From positions 1-46,180 of the forward strand of contig JANOXC010000023.1 of assembly GCA_031418215.1 (NCBI GenBank): a DNA stretch of 46,180 nucleotides. Reading direction: 5' to 3'. Made by a program: the position numbers and the translations under genes. This DNA comes from JANOXC01 sp031418215. GTDB taxonomy: Bacteria > Bacteroidota > Bacteroidia > AKYH767-A > OLB10. Within the stretch, counting starts at the first letter, position 1. Each line of letters begins with the position of its first letter. The notes below the pieces were generated by a model. That model did not search any database and was not told the origin of the DNA. It saw only the letters and a list, made by a program, of their open reading frames with translations. Below, piece by piece: positions 26,105 to 35,500 of the stretch.

Positions 26105-26719
26105 ATGGCAGAAGTACAAAGCAACGATTCGGGTGGCGACAAAGGCGGTAAGCATAAGAAGCTCCGCGCGAAGAAGAATTCCACACATATCGACATGACA
26201 CCGATGGTGGATCTGGCATTTTTGCTCCTCACTTTTTTTATGCTTACCACAACATTTGGTAAGCCAAAAACAATGGAGATTAATATGCCGATTAAAGATC
26301 CTAATGTGGAACCTTCATTGGTAAATAATGCGTTGACAGTTTTACTAAGTGGTGATAATAAAATTTATTGGTACTATGGTGAATTGAAGCCTGAAACACA
26401 GTTGACGGCCAGCAATTTTTCCAATGATGGCATTCGCAAAGTAATCCTTGAGAAAAACCAATATGCTGTTTCCAGTATTCAGCAACTTCGAGTTGAGGCC
26501 GATAAAAAAAGTTTAGCCGATACGACGTTAAAAAGAATGGAAGTCGATGTAAAGGGAGATAAAAGAGCACTGATGGTCTTGGTTAAAACAGATGATAAGG
26601 CAAAGTATAAAAATGTTGTTGACATGCTTGATGAACTAAACATAACCTTTGTTGGAAAGTATGCTTTGGTTGACATCGGAAAGCAAGAATATGATTTAAT
26701 AAACGCTCAACCCAATTGA
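26105..26719 (+). CDS. exbD: ExbD/TolR-family biopolymer transport protein (second copy)
   Basis: A 204-residue paralogue of the preceding gene. Its cytoplasmic tail is very basic (KGGKHKKLRAKKNS), followed by HIDMTPMVDLAFLLLTFF with the conserved Asp and a periplasmic domain that ends ALVDIGKQEYDLINAQPN. The two ExbD proteins share nearly the same helix but differ in the periplasmic part. Paired exbD genes are usual in Bacteroidota, and in some species only one is needed for a given TonB function. It lies three bases after the first exbD and seven before tonB. Confidence 0.94.
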   Translation: MAEVQSNDSGGDKGGKHKKLRAKKNSTHIDMTPMVDLAFLLLTFFMLTTTFGKPKTMEINMPIKDPNVEPSLVNNALTVLLSGDNKIYWYYGELKPETQLTASNFSNDGIRKVILEKNQYAVSSIQQLRVEADKKSLADTTLKRMEVDVKGDKRALMVLVKTDDKAKYKNVVDMLDELNITFVGKYALVDIGKQEYDLINAQPN

Positions 26720-26726
26720 TAGAGAC

Positions 26727-27530
26727 ATGGCAGATATCATAAAATTAAATTGGGAAAATCCTGTTTCAGAGGAAAGAACGGAATTGGTATTTGCTAACCG
26801 TTTTAAAGATTACGGAGCCTACCCTATTCGTAAAAGCTATCAACAAACGACGGCACGTGCGTTAATAATTTCAATAGCTTTTTTCTCAATTTGTATTAGC
26901 GCTCCGGTAATTGTAAAATTGCTTTCGGCTAGTGATGACAGTAAAAACAATAAACCCGTTGAAGTTGAGGTAACGTTAACAGAACCGCCTCCAATTGACG
27001 AGAATGAGCCACCACCACCACCGCCGCCACCACCACCACCAACCATTGAAACTGTGAAGTTTACACCACCGGTAGTTGTTGACCGTCCAATTGAGGAAGA
27101 GCAGCCACCACCACAGGAAAAGTTGAGTGAAACAACAGTTAGCACAGTTACGCAAGAAGGAGAAGAAGGCGGTGTTGAATTACCAGAAGCTGTTGTGGAG
27201 GATCCAAATGCTAATCAGGTTTTTGCTCATGTTGAAGAAATGCCCTTGTTCCCGGGTGGCGAAGAAGCCTTTGTAAAATATTTATACAGCGTTCCATATC
27301 CTCCAATGGCCAGGGAAAATGGTATTTCAGGAAGGGTGTTTGTTTATTTTGTGATTGAAAAAGACGGAAGTATTTCTGATGTTAAGTTACAAAGGGGTGT
27401 TGGTGCAGGTGGTCTCGATGAAGCTGCAGTAAACTGGATTAAAAAAATGCCAAAATGGTCGCCGGGAAAACAAAACGGAAGACCTGCACGGGTGCAATAT
27501 ACAGTGCCTTTTAACTTCACACTTAAATAA
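26727..27530 (+). CDS. tonB: Energy transducer TonB
   Basis: A 267-residue TonB that spans the periplasm and passes motor energy to TonB-dependent outer-membrane receptors. It has an ~50-residue cytoplasmic start typical of Bacteroidota, one membrane helix at about 46-67, a proline-rich stalk with an eleven-proline run (about 95-105), and a C-terminal TonB domain at about 175-267 (FPGGEEAFVKYL, YPPMARENGISGRVFVYFVI, VQYTVPFNFTLK). It ends the core motor operon, and a strong terminator follows nine bases after its reading frame. Confidence 0.96.
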   Translation: MADIIKLNWENPVSEERTELVFANRFKDYGAYPIRKSYQQTTARALIISIAFFSICISAPVIVKLLSASDDSKNNKPVEVEVTLTEPPPIDENEPPPPPPPPPPPTIETVKFTPPVVVDRPIEEEQPPPQEKLSETTVSTVTQEGEEGGVELPEAVVEDPNANQVFAHVEEMPLFPGGEEAFVKYLYSVPYPPMARENGISGRVFVYFVIEKDGSISDVKLQRGVGAGGLDEAAVNWIKKMPKWSPGKQNGRPARVQYTVPFNFTLK

Positions 27531-27543
27531 TAATATTACCCTT

Positions 27544-27574
27544 AAAACCCCTTTCATTGCATGAAAGGGGTTTT
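27544..27574 (+). terminator. Strong hairpin after tonB
   Basis: A perfect 14-pair stem, AAAACCCCTTTCAT with ATGAAAGGGGTTTT, surrounds a three-base TGC loop. The 3' arm ends in TTTT. The hairpin lies between tonB and the small membrane protein, so it may limit read-through. It is symmetrical and could stop transcription from either side. Confidence 0.88.
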
Positions 27575-27599
27575 ATAATTATCAATTTACATTACAAAA

Positions 27600-27821
27600 A
27601 TGTCAGGGAAATCAGGTGTTGTTCTTTATTATTTTACTTTGGCAATGACTGCTGTATATGCCATTTTGGGTATTTATGTAATGGCAGCAAACAATGCTGG
27701 TATTGACCGATTATTACCTGGTGTGAAAAAATATGTGGTTGGCACTTTGCTAGTTCTTTATGCTGCTTATCGTACTTATAGATTATATAGAATTAAACAA
27801 GGTCTTGACGAAATAGATTAG
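27600..27821 (+). CDS. Small conserved-looking membrane protein, 73 aa
   Basis: A 73-residue protein with two hydrophobic segments at about 8-28 (VLYYFTLAMTAVYAILGIYVM) and 43-60, a short loop with a basic pair between them, and a basic then acidic tail (RTYRLYRIKQGLDEID). I do not recognise a named family. Its place directly after exbB-exbD-exbD-tonB, same strand, suggests a link with the TonB motor, but a strong terminator lies between. The ATG at 27600 follows an A-rich stretch, and codon use looks normal. Confidence 0.75.
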   Translation: MSGKSGVVLYYFTLAMTAVYAILGIYVMAANNAGIDRLLPGVKKYVVGTLLVLYAAYRTYRLYRIKQGLDEID

Positions 27822-27929
27822 ATCAATTCATATATAATAAATTTTTTCAAAATTGCTGCTAATAAATTTTCAAGGATATATCGGATGACATGTCATTTAA
27901 AAAAGTCGTTGAACAATCTATGATACTGC

Positions 27930-29612
27930 TTAATCTTTGCGGGGTTTACCAATGACCTTGTAAGCACCTTCCCCTTTTAAAATTGAATTGTAAAGTACAC
28001 TATCACCCAATACTTTTAATGCATCAGCAATTACTTCATCATTTCGAAAAGCATATTTATAGGTTCCTGCAGAATAATAATACCGGGATACGATTTCTTT
28101 TTCCAATAATTGTTTGATTTCCTTTTTGAAATTAACCAGGTCATCCCCTTTATTATGCTTCAATTTTGAACCCAACTGATCTAATTCATCTTTCAAATTA
28201 TCATAATATTTTTCCTCCTTCGTAATGTCTTTTAACTCGGCATATACATTTTCAGTAAGCGTACTATAATTGTATTCTTTATCTTCTAAAAATTGAACAA
28301 ACTGCTGATAATCGTTATCACTAAGTGAAAAAGTTTGTGGGGATGCAATGCTATCGTGCCTGGAGTGATAAACTGTTGCATAATCAAACAACAATAATTT
28401 ATTCATCAGACTTCGTGTTACATTGCTGTAATTAACCGGCTCCATAAAACGATCAGGAAAAACGCCACTTCCATCAAATACGGTTCGGCCATTTCTTGTT
28501 TTAAATGCCGTAATTAAAGAATCGGGCACTTTATCAACTGAACCATCTTCATGGCGGGATGCATAATTTAATGCCTGCACACATCGTCCACTGTTTGTAG
28601 TGTATTTTGCAATTGTGATTTTTAATTGTGTCCCAAAACTCAGCGGTCTTGTTTGTTGTACTAATCCTTTACCAAAACTTCTTTGACCAATGATTACTGC
28701 ACGGTCTAGGTCTTGAAAATTACCGGCAGTGATTTCACTGGCGGAGGCCGAATTACGATCTACTAAAACAACCATTGGAATGTCTCCCAGCAACGGATCA
28801 TTATTGGTAACGTACTTCATATTGGCACTTGCAATCTTTCCCTTCTGTGAAACCAATAAAACATCTTTTTGAATAAAGAGGTTTAATATTTGTACAGTCT
28901 GATCAACTAATCCGCCACCATTTCCTCTCAAATCAAAAATCAAGGATTTTAAATTTGGTTCCTTCTTCAACTCTTGAACCGCAGTTTTCATTTCATCGTA
29001 ACATCCTTGCAGAAATTTATCGAGTTTGATATATCCAACGCTATCATTGATCATTCCATAATAGGAAACATTGGTTACCTTAATTTCCTCACGCTTCAAA
29101 TCAAAATCAAGCGGCATACCCAAACGCATCACCTTTAATCTCACATTGGTGCCACTCTGACCTCTGATTAAATCATCCACATCATTGGGATCAATACCTT
29201 TTAATGCACGATTGTTGACCTCAATAAGAATATCACCCACCCGCAAACCTGCACGTTGTGCGGCATGTCCTTCATAAATATCGGCAATGACAATACTATC
29301 GCCTTTACGAAAAGAAGATGCTCCAATACCGCCATACTCCCCGCCTGTATGCTTTAAGCGGTAGTCTTCAATCTCTGCGTCGGGATAATAATTAGTATAC
29401 GGATCAAGATTTTTCAGCATCCCCACCATTCCTTTTTTCAGCAGTTCGCCGGGTTTTATTTCATCAACATAAAACTGGTTTACCTCTTTATATACAGATG
29501 AAAAAATATCCATTTGCCTGCTTACTTCAAAATAATCCTGCACAAATGACCAACTACCTGCGATACACAGAATTGCCAGTAGATAAATAAAAATCCTTTT
29601 ATTTAATTTCAT
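27930..29612 (-). CDS. S41-family C-terminal processing peptidase
   Basis: A 560-residue CtpA/Prc-type serine protease with an N-terminal membrane anchor or signal (about 7-24), a PDZ domain at about 90-170 (GGEYGGIGASSFRKGD, GHAAQRAGLRVGDIL) and the S41 catalytic domain at about 190-365. The dyad is S290 (SASASE) and K315 (SFGKG), with the family spacing of 25 residues, and the loop FDLRGNGGG is intact. A further ~190-residue helical C-terminal region follows. Such enzymes trim or degrade periplasmic proteins. It follows the DUF6265 gene by four bases, forming a two-gene unit. Confidence 0.95.
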   Translation of the reverse strand: MKLNKRIFIYLLAILCIAGSWSFVQDYFEVSRQMDIFSSVYKEVNQFYVDEIKPGELLKKGMVGMLKNLDPYTNYYPDAEIEDYRLKHTGGEYGGIGASSFRKGDSIVIADIYEGHAAQRAGLRVGDILIEVNNRALKGIDPNDVDDLIRGQSGTNVRLKVMRLGMPLDFDLKREEIKVTNVSYYGMINDSVGYIKLDKFLQGCYDEMKTAVQELKKEPNLKSLIFDLRGNGGGLVDQTVQILNLFIQKDVLLVSQKGKIASANMKYVTNNDPLLGDIPMVVLVDRNSASASEITAGNFQDLDRAVIIGQRSFGKGLVQQTRPLSFGTQLKITIAKYTTNSGRCVQALNYASRHEDGSVDKVPDSLITAFKTRNGRTVFDGSGVFPDRFMEPVNYSNVTRSLMNKLLLFDYATVYHSRHDSIASPQTFSLSDNDYQQFVQFLEDKEYNYSTLTENVYAELKDITKEEKYYDNLKDELDQLGSKLKHNKGDDLVNFKKEIKQLLEKEIVSRYYYSAGTYKYAFRNDEVIADALKVLGDSVLYNSILKGEGAYKVIGKPRKD

Positions 29613-29616
29613 TTTT

Positions 29617-30096
29617 CTAATTTACTTTTTTATAGCTAAAAATCTGGGTCTTCATTTTGTTTTTAATCAACCCGCTCACCTCTGCAATGAAATGATTATT
29701 CTGTTTCCACTGATATTTGATGATTTGAGGAAAATCATGTTCCTTATTTTCAAAATCCATGTGTTTGTTGTTTCCATCTGTCATTTTAAAACGTACAGGA
29801 GTGCCTCCATTCTGATCTTTCACTGTAGCAACAAAATAAACATCAGCTCCTTCCATCAGCAACTCCATTGTTTCGGTGAAAATAGTGTCGTATTTATATA
29901 CCCGGTAACCTCTGCCTTCCATTTTTGTTTCATCAATCAATTTCCATTCTTCATAAATGTTTCCTTTCTTGCCTTCCGACTCCCATCGACCGACAAGCCA
30001 ATTAACGCTTTTAAATGATTTCAATTTTTGAGCATCGGCTGTAAAACAATTCAGCGTTAATAGTAATCCTGCTAATATTTTAAAGGTTAATTTCAT
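29617..30096 (-). CDS. DUF6265-type secreted protein
   Basis: About 159 residues with a signal peptide (MKLTFKILAGLLLTLNCFTADAQ) and a beta-rich domain opening WLVGRWESEGKKGNIYEEW and ending in paired strands. The pattern WLxGxWx...YEEW, with a closing FENKEHDFPQIIKY, fits DUF6265, a lipocalin-like fold of unknown function. An alternative ATG five codons upstream at 30111 would put an acidic residue before the signal sequence, so I prefer 30096. It is the first gene of a pair with the S41 peptidase and may be its substrate or partner, which is inference from spacing only. Confidence 0.82.
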   Translation of the reverse strand: MKLTFKILAGLLLTLNCFTADAQKLKSFKSVNWLVGRWESEGKKGNIYEEWKLIDETKMEGRGYRVYKYDTIFTETMELLMEGADVYFVATVKDQNGGTPVRFKMTDGNNKHMDFENKEHDFPQIIKYQWKQNNHFIAEVSGLIKNKMKTQIFSYKKVN

Positions 30097-30217
30097 TGGT
30101 AACAATTCCATTAATGTTCAACTAAAGAAAATAAAAGTTATTTCTCAATTTTAAAAATATAATGTAAAATGCGAAAAATATTATACCATTCAAGTATTGA
30201 TCAATCAACTATAATAT

Positions 30218-30466
30218 CTATTCAGAAATGGTAAATTCATAAGTTTCCATAATGGGATTTGCCAACAGTTTTTTACAAGCTATATCAGCTTTTGCTGCCG
30301 CTGCATCTTTACTCTCAGCATTTATTTCTAATAAAATATGCTTGCCGATGCGCACATTCACAATTTCAGGGAGTTCGAGTTTTGACATACTCGAGGTAAC
30401 AGCCCGTCCTTGTGGATCAAGTAAGGCTTTTTGTGGCATTACATTAATATGAGCGATGAATTTCAT
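30218..30466 (-). CDS. purS: Phosphoribosylformylglycinamidine synthase subunit PurS
   Basis: An 82-residue protein matching PurS, the small structural subunit that joins PurQ and PurL in the FGAM synthase complex of de novo purine synthesis. The core LLDPQGRAVTSSM, the strand VNVRIGKHILLEI and the end KKLLANPIMETYEF follow the family closely. Its presence implies a three-part PurSQL enzyme rather than the single large PurL of E. coli, but purQ and purL are not in the window. It lies 50 bases after pssA and may share its transcript. Confidence 0.93.
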   Translation of the reverse strand: MKFIAHINVMPQKALLDPQGRAVTSSMSKLELPEIVNVRIGKHILLEINAESKDAAAAKADIACKKLLANPIMETYEFTISE

Positions 30467-30516
30467 TGTATGGGGTATTTTATATTTGATAAATTAATTT
30501 GTTACTAAAAATAATA

Positions 30517-31236
30517 TTAAGTAATTTTTGAAACAGGCGGATTAATCAAAGAGAACACAATGTAGATTAATATGATTAAAGGAATAGCTACAAATTTAAA
30601 TATGGGAAGCAGAATCATGGAAAAAAACAACAAAAGGAATTGCACCTTATTATCTTTCCATTTAAAATTCTTAAACTTCAGGGATACCAATGGGATTTCC
30701 GCAATAAGTAACCAGGAGGAGAGTGAAGCTATACCAACCAACATCCAAGGGTTTAAAATGAAACGTTGTAATCCAAAACTATTGTAATAAACTATTAGGG
30801 GAAGAGAAATAATCATGAGCGTATTTGCCGGTACCGGTAATCCAATAAAATAATCAGCCTGCCGCTTATCAAGGTTAAACTTGGCCAGACGTAATGCTGA
30901 AAAAATGGTAATAATGAACATATAGTACTTCAAGAATTTATATAAAAGCTGATTGTCATATAATTCAAGGAACTGACTCTTTAACATGAGGTGAAACATT
31001 GCTACAGCCGGCACCACGCCAAACGTAACCATATCAGCCAGAGAGTCCAATTGCTTACCAAAATCGGACTGGTTATTGACAAGCCTGGCAGTAAAACCAT
31101 CAGCAAAATCAAGCAATGCAGCAATCCCTACTAAAAGCGCCATATGATCCCACCTTCCATGAAAAATATTAACAATTGCCAGACAGCCACAGAAGAGGTT
31201 GCCACAGGTCATCAGGTTGGGTAATTGTTTCAGCAT
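30517..31236 (-). CDS. pssA: CDP-diacylglycerol-serine O-phosphatidyltransferase
   Basis: A 239-residue integral membrane enzyme making phosphatidylserine, the precursor of phosphatidylethanolamine. The CDP-alcohol phosphotransferase signature is complete: D-x2-DG-x2-AR-x8-G-x3-D-x3-D within LLDFADGFTARL and DFGKQLDSLADMVTFG. The N-terminus LPNLMTCGNLFCGCLAIV and the loop FGVVPAVAMFHLM are typical of type II PssA. The frame extends ten codons to a GTG at 31266, but the ATG at 31236 is the better start because a perfect -7 element (31248-31255) lies inside that extension. It is divergent from the PorV2-like gene. Confidence 0.94.
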   Translation of the reverse strand: MLKQLPNLMTCGNLFCGCLAIVNIFHGRWDHMALLVGIAALLDFADGFTARLVNNQSDFGKQLDSLADMVTFGVVPAVAMFHLMLKSQFLELYDNQLLYKFLKYYMFIITIFSALRLAKFNLDKRQADYFIGLPVPANTLMIISLPLIVYYNSFGLQRFILNPWMLVGIASLSSWLLIAEIPLVSLKFKNFKWKDNKVQFLLLFFSMILLPIFKFVAIPLIILIYIVFSLINPPVSKIT

Positions 31237-31247
31237 AATTTCACCGG

Positions 31248-31255
31248 CAAAGGTA
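31248..31255 (-). promoter_or_regulatory. -7 element of pssA
   Basis: TACCTTTG on the minus strand is a perfect TAnnTTTG, 11 bases before the chosen ATG, which predicts a leader of only a few bases. It lies within the longer GTG-started frame and so argues against that start. Confidence 0.45.
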
Positions 31256-31312
31256 ATCCAATGCACTGTTAAAAATATATTAAGGTTGGTTAAAGTAATA
31301 GATCCTTCTGTC

Positions 31313-31320
31313 TACCTTTG
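31313..31320 (+). promoter_or_regulatory. -7 element of the PorV2-PorU2 operon
   Basis: TACCTTTG on the plus strand is a perfect TAnnTTTG. It predicts a leader of about 95 bases before the ATG at 31422. The same octamer occurs on the other strand 58 bases away for pssA. Confidence 0.45.
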
Positions 31321-31421
31321 AAAAACCAAAACCTTTTAATACCCTAACACGTAAAAAAGCGGCCTGAGAAATATTCTATAAAATCGCACGTTTGAGGCCT
31401 ACTATAATCTTAACCAAATTT

Positions 31422-32516
31422 ATGATCCACAAAATGCGCTTCCCCCTATTTTTCATCCTATTGTTTGCTCCAGCAGCCTTATGGGCCCAGGCTCCAAAAT
31501 ACAGTAATGAATTTCTAGCAATTGGAGTTGGCGCTCGGGCCCTGGCTATGAGTGGCGCTCAAAGTGCAATTGTTGATGATGTTACTTCAGGCTATTGGAA
31601 CCCGGCAGGCCTTGCCCGAGTTAAAGGGAATCTTCAGCTTTCATTTATGCACAGCGAGTATTTTGCGGGTATTGCCAAATATGATTACGGTGCATTGGCT
31701 GCGCCGGTTGATAATACCAGCACTTTGGGATTCAGCATTATCCGCTTTGCTATTGATGATATTATCGATTCGACGGATTTGATAGACAAAGATGGCAATA
31801 TTGATTACGACAAATTGAAAACATTTTCTGCTGCCGATTATGCCTTCCTACTGTCTTTTGCCAAGAAAATGAAAAAAGAAGGACTTTATTTGGGTGGCAA
31901 TGTGAAGATCATCCATAGAAAAGCCGGTGATTTTGCCAAAGCGTGGGGGTTTGGAATTGATGTTGGTTTGCAATATGAAAAGGGGCCTTGGCGCTTTGGA
32001 GCTGTTGGAAAAGACATCACTTCTACTTTTAATGCCTGGACATACAATACTGAAAACCTAAAAACAGTATTTGCACAAACCGGAAACGAGATTCCCGAAA
32101 ACGGACTCGAAATTACTTTACCAAAAATTATTACAGGAGTTGCCTATAAAGCCACCATCAGTAAAAAAATCACTTTTACTCCAGAGGTGGATCTTGATTT
32201 CACCTTTGATGGGAAAAGAAATGTGTTGATCAAATCGAACCCGATAAGTATTGATCCGAAATTAGGTGTTGAATTCGGATATGATGACTTTATCTTTTTA
32301 CGAGCAGGGATGGGAAATATCCAAGAGGTCAAAAATATTGATCAGAGTACTTCCACTTCGGTACAACCAAATATTGGATTGGGGTTGAGGTTGCGCAATT
32401 TAACTATAGACTATGCACTTACAAATATTGGAAGCAATTCCGGTGAATTGTATTCTAATGTTTTTTCACTAAAGCTAGTTATCAATAAACAGAAAAAAGC
32501 TGGCACCAATCAATAA
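31422..32516 (+). CDS. PorV/PorQ-family outer-membrane protein (PorV2-like)
   Basis: A 364-residue outer-membrane beta-barrel with a signal peptide (MIHKMRFPLFFILLFAPAALWAQ). It opens the barrel with the family motif EFLAIGVGARALAMSGA and contains SGYWNPAGLARV, the PorV/PorQ signature, then alternating strands ending VFSLKLVINK. PorV binds the sorting signal of T9SS cargo and shuttles it between translocon and attachment complex. The frame begins at a TTG at 31392, but the ATG at 31422 matches the signal sequence. It is three bases from a PorU-like C25 gene, the arrangement of PorV2-PorU2 pairs, so I call it PorV2-like rather than the main PorV. Confidence 0.87.
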   Translation: MIHKMRFPLFFILLFAPAALWAQAPKYSNEFLAIGVGARALAMSGAQSAIVDDVTSGYWNPAGLARVKGNLQLSFMHSEYFAGIAKYDYGALAAPVDNTSTLGFSIIRFAIDDIIDSTDLIDKDGNIDYDKLKTFSAADYAFLLSFAKKMKKEGLYLGGNVKIIHRKAGDFAKAWGFGIDVGLQYEKGPWRFGAVGKDITSTFNAWTYNTENLKTVFAQTGNEIPENGLEITLPKIITGVAYKATISKKITFTPEVDLDFTFDGKRNVLIKSNPISIDPKLGVEFGYDDFIFLRAGMGNIQEVKNIDQSTSTSVQPNIGLGLRLRNLTIDYALTNIGSNSGELYSNVFSLKLVINKQKKAGTNQ

Positions 32517-32519
32517 ACA

Positions 32520-35500
32520 ATGTTTAGACGAATGAAAAAGCTTTCCCTCCTATATATATTTCTATCTCTGCCGTTACTGTCGATTACGCAGCCTTATAAC
32601 AATGAGTGGATCAACTTTTCCAATGGCCAGGTTCAGTCAAATCAGCAATACTTCCGGATTTCTATTTGGAAAGAAGGAATTTACAGAATCACCTACAGCG
32701 ATATGCAAGCAGCGGGAATTGATACTGCAAATTGGTTTCAACCTTCCAAATTTCAATTATACCATAATGGAACTGAGCAATCCATTGAAGTAATTGACAA
32801 AGGCCAACAAGGCGTTTTCAGGAATGGTGATTATATAGAATTTTATGGAAAACCAACTGATGGTGAATTAGACACCCGATTATATGACACTTCAGCGTCG
32901 CAACCAAATCCTTATTACAGTCTTTTTAATGATACTGCAGCGTATTTTCTCACCTACAATCCATTAGTGGTTTCACCCAAAAGGATAATAATTGAAAATG
33001 ACACAACCTTTTCCGGTTATACTCCTCAATCATTTTATGTTTGGGAGGAGACTAAACAATATACAGATGAATACAATGTAGGATGGCGGGACGCAGTAGG
33101 AGTAGCAGACAATTCCTATACGGCAGGTGAAGGATTTATGCTTAACCATAACGCATGTAATAAGGATGTTCCTTTTCAGACAACTTTCCAGGTTAGTCAA
33201 TTGTACGGCACTGATGCTGATGTAGAAGTTGTATTAGCAGGAGGCAACACCGAAGATCATAATGTGAAAATTTATGTAAATGGCATAGCTTATATAAGTG
33301 ATTTGTTTTTGAAATACGCTATGCGGAAATTTAATTTTTCTGCTGCCGGAATATCAAATGGGAATTTAACAATTCGAATAGAGCCACAATCAGACAGCGC
33401 CACTTACAAGAATTACATTCATGTAGCCTATGTAAAAATTCGTTACAAAAGAAATTTTGATTTTACAGGCATGCAATTACCAATGGCAATAAATAACAGT
33501 GGCGCATCTGGAAAAGTTTTAACAGTACTAAACAATATCTCTGTCGCTAATCCACTATTATATATAATTTCAGGAGACACTTTAAAGCGTGTTGTTCTAG
33601 TTAAAAATGGAAACAGTTTTAAAGGCCTTGTTCCTGTCAACAATTCAGAAAAAAAATGCTGGTTAGCCGATTCACTTCAAACGTTTGCTGTTTCGGGAAA
33701 CATGCTCATTCATCCGGTAGGGAATAACGGATACTTTTCCAATTTCAATTTCTTAGCAAATAATAAAGAATATTTAATCATTACCCATAAAATGTTCTGG
33801 AATGCTGCATCAGCATATGCCGCTTACCGTGATTCAACCAATCATCCATCACTTATGGCTGATATTGATGAATTATACGACCAATTTGCCTGGGGTATTC
33901 CCAAACATCCTATTGCGATACGTAACTTCTGTGATTTTCTTCTTGACAATCAAAATCCCAAACCGAAATTCCTATTTTTGATTGGCAAATCAGTTATTTC
34001 ATTGTCGTCACGTTCGGGCAGCAATTATGCCCTGAATACAGTGCCTACTTATGGAGAGCCTCCGGCTGATCAAATGTTTACATCAAAATTAAACACATCA
34101 CAATTCAAACCTGAAATTGCCACAGGGCGGCTTTCAGCACAAACTGAATCTGACATATACAATTACCTAAATAAAATTCGTCAATACGAAGCAGCACAGC
34201 GCCAGTTTCCGGCAGCATGGATGAAGCGCATTTTGCATTTTGGTGGCGGCAATAATGCAGAGGAACAAATTGATTTAGCACAAAAACTAAGTAAGTACAA
34301 GTCTATTATTGAAGATACTTTATTTGGCGGACATGTGGAGACATTCCTAAAAAACTCATCAGACCCGATTCAAATTAACCAAACTCAATACTTACAAAGC
34401 CTGATTGATGATGGCTGTTCGATGATGACATTTTACGGACATGCAGCAGGTTCTGCATTTGATGTTTCCACTGATGCACCTGAGAATTATACAAATGTTG
34501 GAAAATATCCGATAATACTAGCGCAATCTTGCCTTGTAGGAGACATCCATTCACCAATAAAATTACTGAATGAAAGATTTGTATTAGCTCCCCAAAAAGC
34601 CGCTATAGCATTTATGGCCGTGCCTGATAAGGCATATGCTGATGAACTTGATGTTTATTCAACTGAGTTTCATAAACAAGCCTTCGCATTGAACTACAAT
34701 ACCACATTGGGAGAAACAATGAAACAAACAGTTGATTCAGTAATCTCAGCAAATGCCGGTGAAAAAAGTGTTTGCATGAACTATACTTTGCATGGCGATC
34801 CTGCAATTTTATTGAATGTGTATCCGAAAAGGGAATTAAGCATTAGTGATCAGGATGTGTACTTTACGCCACCAATCATTACAACTCAAACAGAAAAATT
34901 TGAAGTAAATGTAGTGGTAACAAATCTTGCGAAAACAAATCACCAACCATTTCAATTAAAGCTAACGCGTACTTTTCCTGACGGCAAATCTTTTGATACA
35001 CTTTTGGTTGTGGAGTCCACACATTTTAAAGATACTTTTTCAATTAAACTTCCGGTAGATTTTCAAAACGGTGCAGGTTTAAATGGCTTCCAGGTTGTAA
35101 TTGATGAAGACAATGTAATTGATGAATATGAAAACACTGTAAATAACCATGCCGGTGCCCCACTGATCATCAATTCAACTGATATAAATCCTGTTTATCC
35201 TCAGCTATTCGCCATAGTGCCAACAAATAATATTTCACTAAAAGCAACAACTGCTAATTTATTCGCCCCGCCCCGCAGTTATCGATTTGAAGTAGATACC
35301 AATGATCATTTTAACTCCTTGATGCACGCTGGCGTCACGCCAAATGCAAGCGGAATTGTAAGCCATCCCATTCCGTTTACGCTTGACTCAGATGTTGTTT
35401 ATTATTGGAGAGTTGCCAATGATTCCATTTCATCTGCTGACACATCTATATCGAATCGATACCAATGGAAAACAAGTTCTTTTGTATATATACCGGGTGT

